Both the position numbers and the translations under genes were made by a program. Shown here in pieces: positions 60,402-64,000 of a stretch of DNA of 64,000 bases. The DNA is from Lysobacter niastensis (lineage in GTDB: Bacteria > Pseudomonadota > Gammaproteobacteria > Xanthomonadales > Xanthomonadaceae). Within the stretch, counting starts at the first letter, position 1. Every line of letters begins with the position of its first letter. The notes under the pieces were generated by a model. The model saw nothing but the letters and a program-made list of their open reading frames with translations, did not search any database and was not told the origin of the DNA. The stretch is taken from assembly GCF_015453285.1 (NCBI RefSeq), contig NZ_JADLZT010000011.1, forward strand, positions 62,001 to 126,000, written 5' to 3'.

Positions 60402-60935
60402 TCACGCAAGCACACGGCGCGCCAGATGAACAAAAGTACGTAGCGGCGCTGTCAGCCTCCACGAACGCGAAGCGCGCACGAGCCCAAGTTGCAAATTGGC
60501 ATCTCGAGCTGCGTGCTCTTGCTGGGAAACCAATGCTTCGAGGCCAGCCTTTTCGCTTGCGAGTAGGTTCCGCTCATGCTGCCGCGTAAGCACCAGCTCG
60601 TTGGTTTCCGCGAGCTGCCTGCGCAGATCCAGAAGGGCCGTGGTCAGGCTTTTGATGTCCGCGTCGCGGCGCGCAATGCGAGCTTCGAGTTCCTTCTTCT
60701 GGTCGAGCACATTCTTGCCGAACGCCTCGGCTGACTCACGAACCGCGCTGAGCTGCGCGGCCAGCTCGTCGCAGGCCAGGCAGTGCGCTGGATGCTGCAA
60801 CACACCGACGCCATCATTGCTCCATGCAAGGCATGACTGACCTGGAACGCAATGCGATCCGTTCGATTCCGCTCGTAGGTCGGCCGGCCTAACCGAACCA
60901 CTCCTCCGGATGCGGGCTTTCTTATGTTTTGCCAT
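60402..60935 (-). CDS. Coiled-coil protein of the polysaccharide locus
   Basis: 177 residues. A basic N terminus (MAKHKKARIRR) is followed by a small Cys-bearing segment (CVPGQSC, HCLACDEL) and a long coiled coil (about 60-145, LDQKKELEARIARRDADIKS). The C terminus has ASRSWRLTAPLRTFVHLARR, a phrase often seen at the linker or tail of Xanthomonas LPS glycosyltransferases and methyltransferases. It may be a chain-length or scaffold factor, or a detached tail. Lies between wzt and the large glycosyltransferase. Confidence 0.7.
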   Translation of the reverse strand: MAKHKKARIRRSGSVRPADLRAESNGSHCVPGQSCLAWSNDGVGVLQHPAHCLACDELAAQLSAVRESAEAFGKNVLDQKKELEARIARRDADIKSLTTALLDLRRQLAETNELVLTRQHERNLLASEKAGLEALVSQQEHAARDANLQLGLVRASRSWRLTAPLRTFVHLARRVLA

Positions 60936-60980
60936 GCGAGCCCCCCCCTGTTGAGCCCAGTTCGTACATGGTCGCGACCA

Positions 60981-62108
60981 TCACGCTACAAACTCGCCCG
61001 TTGCCACGTAACGCAACGGCGCACCCAACTGTCCCTTGGCCTCGCCAACGCTGACGATCACCTTCGCGGGCAGCGGCATGATGTCGGCACTCTCCGCCAC
61101 CGGCACTTCAACAGCAAAGCCGAAGTTGCCGCTGCGTCCCGTGTAGCGCCTGACATCGTCGCGATCCTTGCGCTCGAACTTCTCGAAAGCGAAGGGAGTC
61201 CCCGCCACTTCCACGTGGACGATGCCGGCTTCCCGGCCCCTGTCGCTCACTGCCCAGCCTTCGACAAGCAATGTCGAACCCTGGCGAATCACGCGCTCGA
61301 CGACGCCGACCGTTTCGCCGAACAGCAACGGATCGTTCTGGGCGAGGTACAAGCGCAGTTCCGCGCTGGCGTTGGCGACCATGTCGCGGTAGCACTCCAG
61401 TCCCGCTGCCGCATCGCCAACAAAGACTGCCCGGCCGCTCTCCAGCACGATCACTTTGTTGCAAAGCTTGCGGATGAGGCCGGTGTTGTGACTCGCCAAC
61501 ACGACGATCTGGCTGCCATTGACGCGATCGGACATCCGCTCCTGGGCCCGCTGGATGAATGCGGCGTCGCCCGTGGCCAGCCACTCATCCATCAACAGGA
61601 TGTCCGGCTGAATCGCGGTGGAAATGGCGAAACCCAGGCGCATGCGCTGGCCGGACGACAGCGTGTGCAGGCGGTGAGCCGCCCGATCGACGAGACCTGC
61701 AAACTCCAGGATGCCCGGCAACGCGGCCTCGAGTTGACGCCGGCGCAGCCCCATGGCGGTGCCGCGAAGGATGACGTTCTCGGTGACGGTGGCGTACTCG
61801 GCGAACCCCAGCGTCGCATTGAGCAGCGACTGCGTCGACCCGCTCCGCTCGACCTTGCCCAGCGTCGGCGGGAACGCGCCATTGAGCACGCGCAGCAAGG
61901 TCGTCTTGCCGGCGCCATTGAGGCCCAGGATGCCGATGCGGTCGCCCTCCTCCGCGGAGAAGGTGATGTTCTTCAAGACATCGCGATAGGTGCGCGACGT
62001 TCCACCCAGTGAAGCCTTCAACCCCGTGGAATGCCCACTGTCATCGACGCGCTGGACATCCAGCGGAAGTTCCAGGGTCACCGAGTCGGCACGAAGATAT
62101 ACGGTCAT
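60981..62108 (-). CDS. wzt: ABC transporter ATP-binding protein for polysaccharide export (Wzt type)
   Basis: 375 residues. Walker A GLNGAGKTT (62-70), signature LSSGQRMR (150-157), Walker B LLMDEW (171-176) and H-loop SHNTG. After the nucleotide-binding domain comes a C-terminal extension (about 240-375, SDRGREAGIVHVEVAGTPFA, GRSGNFGFAVEVPVAESADI) in the place of the carbohydrate-recognition domain of Wzt proteins. Partner permease is the adjacent wzm. Its N-terminal part includes an extra about 40 residues before the domain. Confidence 0.9.
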   Translation of the reverse strand: MTVYLRADSVTLELPLDVQRVDDSGHSTGLKASLGGTSRTYRDVLKNITFSAEEGDRIGILGLNGAGKTTLLRVLNGAFPPTLGKVERSGSTQSLLNATLGFAEYATVTENVILRGTAMGLRRRQLEAALPGILEFAGLVDRAAHRLHTLSSGQRMRLGFAISTAIQPDILLMDEWLATGDAAFIQRAQERMSDRVNGSQIVVLASHNTGLIRKLCNKVIVLESGRAVFVGDAAAGLECYRDMVANASAELRLYLAQNDPLLFGETVGVVERVIRQGSTLLVEGWAVSDRGREAGIVHVEVAGTPFAFEKFERKDRDDVRRYTGRSGNFGFAVEVPVAESADIMPLPAKVIVSVGEAKGQLGAPLRYVATGEFVA

Positions 62109-62117
62109 GTCGGCACC

Positions 62118-62909
62118 TCAGAGCCAGAGCGGGACGCGCCGGGCGAAGACGCGATACGCGATTGCGGCTGCAACCAGGCCCACGACGGTCATCGCCGCCA
62201 GGTAGTACACGGTCACCGGCTCGATCGTCTCGCCAAGGAGCGGCGAGCGGATGCCCGCCACCAGGTGATGGAAAGGATTCGCCCGCATCAACGCGCCGCG
62301 CAGGGTTCCCGCGGGAGCCGCGTCCGGATACCAGACGATCGGCGTGATCAGGAAGGCCGCCATCATGATGCTGCCCATCAGCTCGCTGACGTCGGGGAAG
62401 CGCGCACCGATCAGGCCGAGGACGATCGAATAGAAGAACAGGTTCACCATCAGCACGGCCAGGCCGATCAGCGAGCCGGGGACCCCGCCCCAGTGGAAGT
62501 CGGGTGAAGCCAGCACGGCCAGCGCGAGCAGGGGCTGGGCGATGACGAAATAGTAGAACGACCGGCTGACGAGGCGCAGCACGAAATCGGTCAGGCGCAT
62601 GTTGCCGTCGTAGATGTATGACTGGTAGGTGCTGAAGACGCCCGTGGCATCCGTGAACACCGTCATGACGAAACGGAACACGACAAATCCCACCGCCACG
62701 TGCGCCAGGAAACGCTGCATGTCGATGCCCGGCTGCAGCGCGCCGAGGTAGCCGCCGATGCCCCAGATGTAGATCGCGGTCGGCACCAGCATCCAGAGGA
62801 TGCCCAGATGCGTCTTACGGTATTTGGTGATGGTGTCCAGCCTGCTGGCGTAGACCCAGTGATCGGGACGCCGGAAGCTCTCGGCGAGGTGTTGGAACAG
62901 GTGACTCAT
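62118..62909 (-). CDS. wzm: ABC-2 type permease for polysaccharide export (Wzm type)
   Basis: 263 residues with six hydrophobic segments and the ABC-2 pattern YRKTHLGILWMLVPTAIYIW near the N terminus, GLIGARFPDVSELMGSIMMA and ITPIVWYPD. Pairs with the wzt gene nine bases downstream to move undecaprenol-linked glycan across the inner membrane. Confidence 0.92.
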   Translation of the reverse strand: MSHLFQHLAESFRRPDHWVYASRLDTITKYRKTHLGILWMLVPTAIYIWGIGGYLGALQPGIDMQRFLAHVAVGFVVFRFVMTVFTDATGVFSTYQSYIYDGNMRLTDFVLRLVSRSFYYFVIAQPLLALAVLASPDFHWGGVPGSLIGLAVLMVNLFFYSIVLGLIGARFPDVSELMGSIMMAAFLITPIVWYPDAAPAGTLRGALMRANPFHHLVAGIRSPLLGETIEPVTVYYLAAMTVVGLVAAAIAYRVFARRVPLWL

Positions 62910-62924
62910 CGCGGGTGAACCTTG

Positions 62925-64000
62925 TTACTGGGCCTGAGTGGAAAGGCCGGTGTGGCGGCTGGACAGGTTGCGCGGAGGAAATGCCAGATCGAAAGAACAA
63001 CTGTCGAGCGACAGATTGGGGTTGTAGGCGGGATCGTGACGCAGGTACTCGCCCCATTTGCGCTTCATCCGGTCAGCCTCGAGCGCGAAGCGGGCCTGCT
63101 TCTCCGGTGTGTCCTCGATCCCGCGGCTGGCGGACTCGTGGTGATAGAGCTCCGACTGGGGAGTCCAGACGTTGTCATAACCGCGCTTATGGATGCGGAT
63201 GCACAGGTCGACGTCGTTGAAGGCCACGGGCAGGCTCTCATCCATGCCTTCGACCTCATCGAATACCGAGCGCCTCATCACCATGCAGGCGCCGGTCACC
63301 GCCGTCAGGTTGTGGGTGACGCCAGCGCGGCCGATATAGCCGCCTGTCCCGCGCTCCATCCGTGCGTGCACGTGGCCGGCCACGCCGCCGATTCCGAGCA
63401 CGACGCCTGCGTGCTGGATGGTGTCGTTGGGGTAGTACAGCATCGCGCCGACGACGCCCACTTCCGGCCGCGCGGCATGCGCCGCGAGGTGATCGAGCCA
63501 CTGCGGCGTGATGACCTCGATATCGTTGTTCAACAGGCAGACGATATCGGCAGTGGTTCGCGCCACCGCATGGTTGATGATGGCCGAGTAGTTGAACGGT
63601 GCTGCGTAGTCGAGCACCGTCACCCGCTCGTGCCCGCGCAACTGCTCGAGGTAGGCCTTGGCATCGGCCTCGATCGACCCGTTGTCGACCACCACCAGGT
63701 CATAGTCCGGATAGGTGGTCTTCTCGAAGATGCTGTCGATGCAGGTGCGCAGCAGTTCGACCTTGTCCCGCGTCGGGATGATGATGCTGACCTTCGGCGT
63801 ATCCGCCGACGCGAGCCACTGGCCTCGGTAGTGCCCATCCGCCGTGATCTCGACCCTACAGGGGCGTCCGATCCGGGTGTAATGCTCCTCGACCGCGCGG
63901 CGGCCCGCCTCCAGGGCGTAGGGCTTGTTTGATACGCCCATCGCGGTCGAGCCGGGGATGGCGCGCCAGTGATAGAGCACCTTGGGGATGTGCACGATCT
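62925..64000 (-). CDS. GT2-family glycosyltransferase, N-terminal end beyond the window
   Basis: At least 356 residues. The visible part begins in HIPKVLYHWRAIPGSTA, which in related enzymes is the linker between two GT2 domains, so the gene continues upstream of the window. The GT2 domain has VSIIIPTRDKVELLRTCIDS, the DxD-like LLNNDIEVITPQWLDHLAAH and FNDVDLCIRIHKRGY. Then YHHESASRG and a C-terminal WGEYLRHDPAYNPNLSLD. Likely a rhamnosyl- or hexosyltransferase of the same locus. The stop lies 15 bases before wzm. Confidence 0.9.
   Translation of the reverse strand, partial: IVHIPKVLYHWRAIPGSTAMGVSNKPYALEAGRRAVEEHYTRIGRPCRVEITADGHYRGQWLASADTPKVSIIIPTRDKVELLRTCIDSIFEKTTYPDYDLVVVDNGSIEADAKAYLEQLRGHERVTVLDYAAPFNYSAIINHAVARTTADIVCLLNNDIEVITPQWLDHLAAHAARPEVGVVGAMLYYPNDTIQHAGVVLGIGGVAGHVHARMERGTGGYIGRAGVTHNLTAVTGACMVMRRSVFDEVEGMDESLPVAFNDVDLCIRIHKRGYDNVWTPQSELYHHESASRGIEDTPEKQARFALEADRMKRKWGEYLRHDPAYNPNLSLDSCSFDLAFPPRNLSSRHTGLSTQAQ

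Overview
The window is bacterial chromosome, gene-dense and GC-rich (roughly two thirds G+C by eye). It points to the Lysobacter/Xanthomonas group (Xanthomonadaceae, Gammaproteobacteria). Reasons: the tRNA-tuf-secE-nusG-rplKAJL-rpoBC-rpsL order; the ispE-tRNA(Gln)-prs-rplY-pth-ychF block; a TPR-plus-GT41 protein of the kind studied in Xanthomonas; DUF3619/DUF3106 genes behind an ECF sigma factor; and paired secreted S8 proteases with C-terminal P domains. The assignment rests on gene content and style only. No transposase, integrase, phage gene or CRISPR array was seen.

Region 1 (1-15 kb, all minus strand) is core information processing. A near-consensus promoter precedes tRNA(Tyr). Then come tRNA(Gly), tRNA(Thr), tuf, tRNA(Trp), secE, nusG, rplK, rplA, an L10 autoregulatory leader, rplJ, rplL, a hairpin-rich gap, rpoB, rpoC and the start of rpsL, which is cut by the window edge and has its own promoter. 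Region 2 (15-22 kb, minus) holds ychF, pth, rplY, prs, tRNA(Gln), ispE, lolB and a large TPR protein. Divergent from it run hemA, prfA, a GNAT acetyltransferase, a TPR/O-GlcNAc-transferase-like protein, moaB, an XRE regulator and ppk2.

Region 3 (28.5-42.5 kb) is mixed accessory sequence. It has an acylphosphatase/TlpA-like/YihY operon, wrbA, a DUF2069 protein, a single-domain asparaginase and DUF488. Then come two tandem secreted subtilisin-like proteases that share signal, propeptide, catalytic and P domains but carry different middle domains (PKD versus PPC). After sufT there is a MocR-type regulator next to two paralogous small membrane proteins. Repeated CGGATTGG-type motifs sit in front of both, and a possible small RNA lies between them.

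Region 4 (42.5-55.8 kb): the proton-translocating transhydrogenase genes are split. pntB-pntA2 and pntA1 are separated by an oppositely oriented four-gene ECF sigma cassette. A DUF1631 gene, a nitroreductase, a stand-alone 5'-3' exonuclease, a Nudix hydrolase, glpK, a lipoprotein and a methyltransferase follow.

Region 5 (55.8-64 kb, minus) is part of a surface-polysaccharide locus: a Wzm/Wzt-type ABC exporter, a truncated GT2 glycosyltransferase, a coiled-coil protein, a glycosyltransferase of about 1090 residues with three apparent catalytic modules, and a possible GT8-like transferase. The 55.9-60.9 kb part is visibly lower in GC, as expected for a transferred O-antigen segment.

Best candidates for something new: the sigma cassette inside the pnt locus; the MocR/paralog/CGGATTGG arrangement with its candidate sRNA; the protease pair with a shared upstream motif and a terminator in one leader; and the three-module glycosyltransferase with its coiled-coil neighbour.
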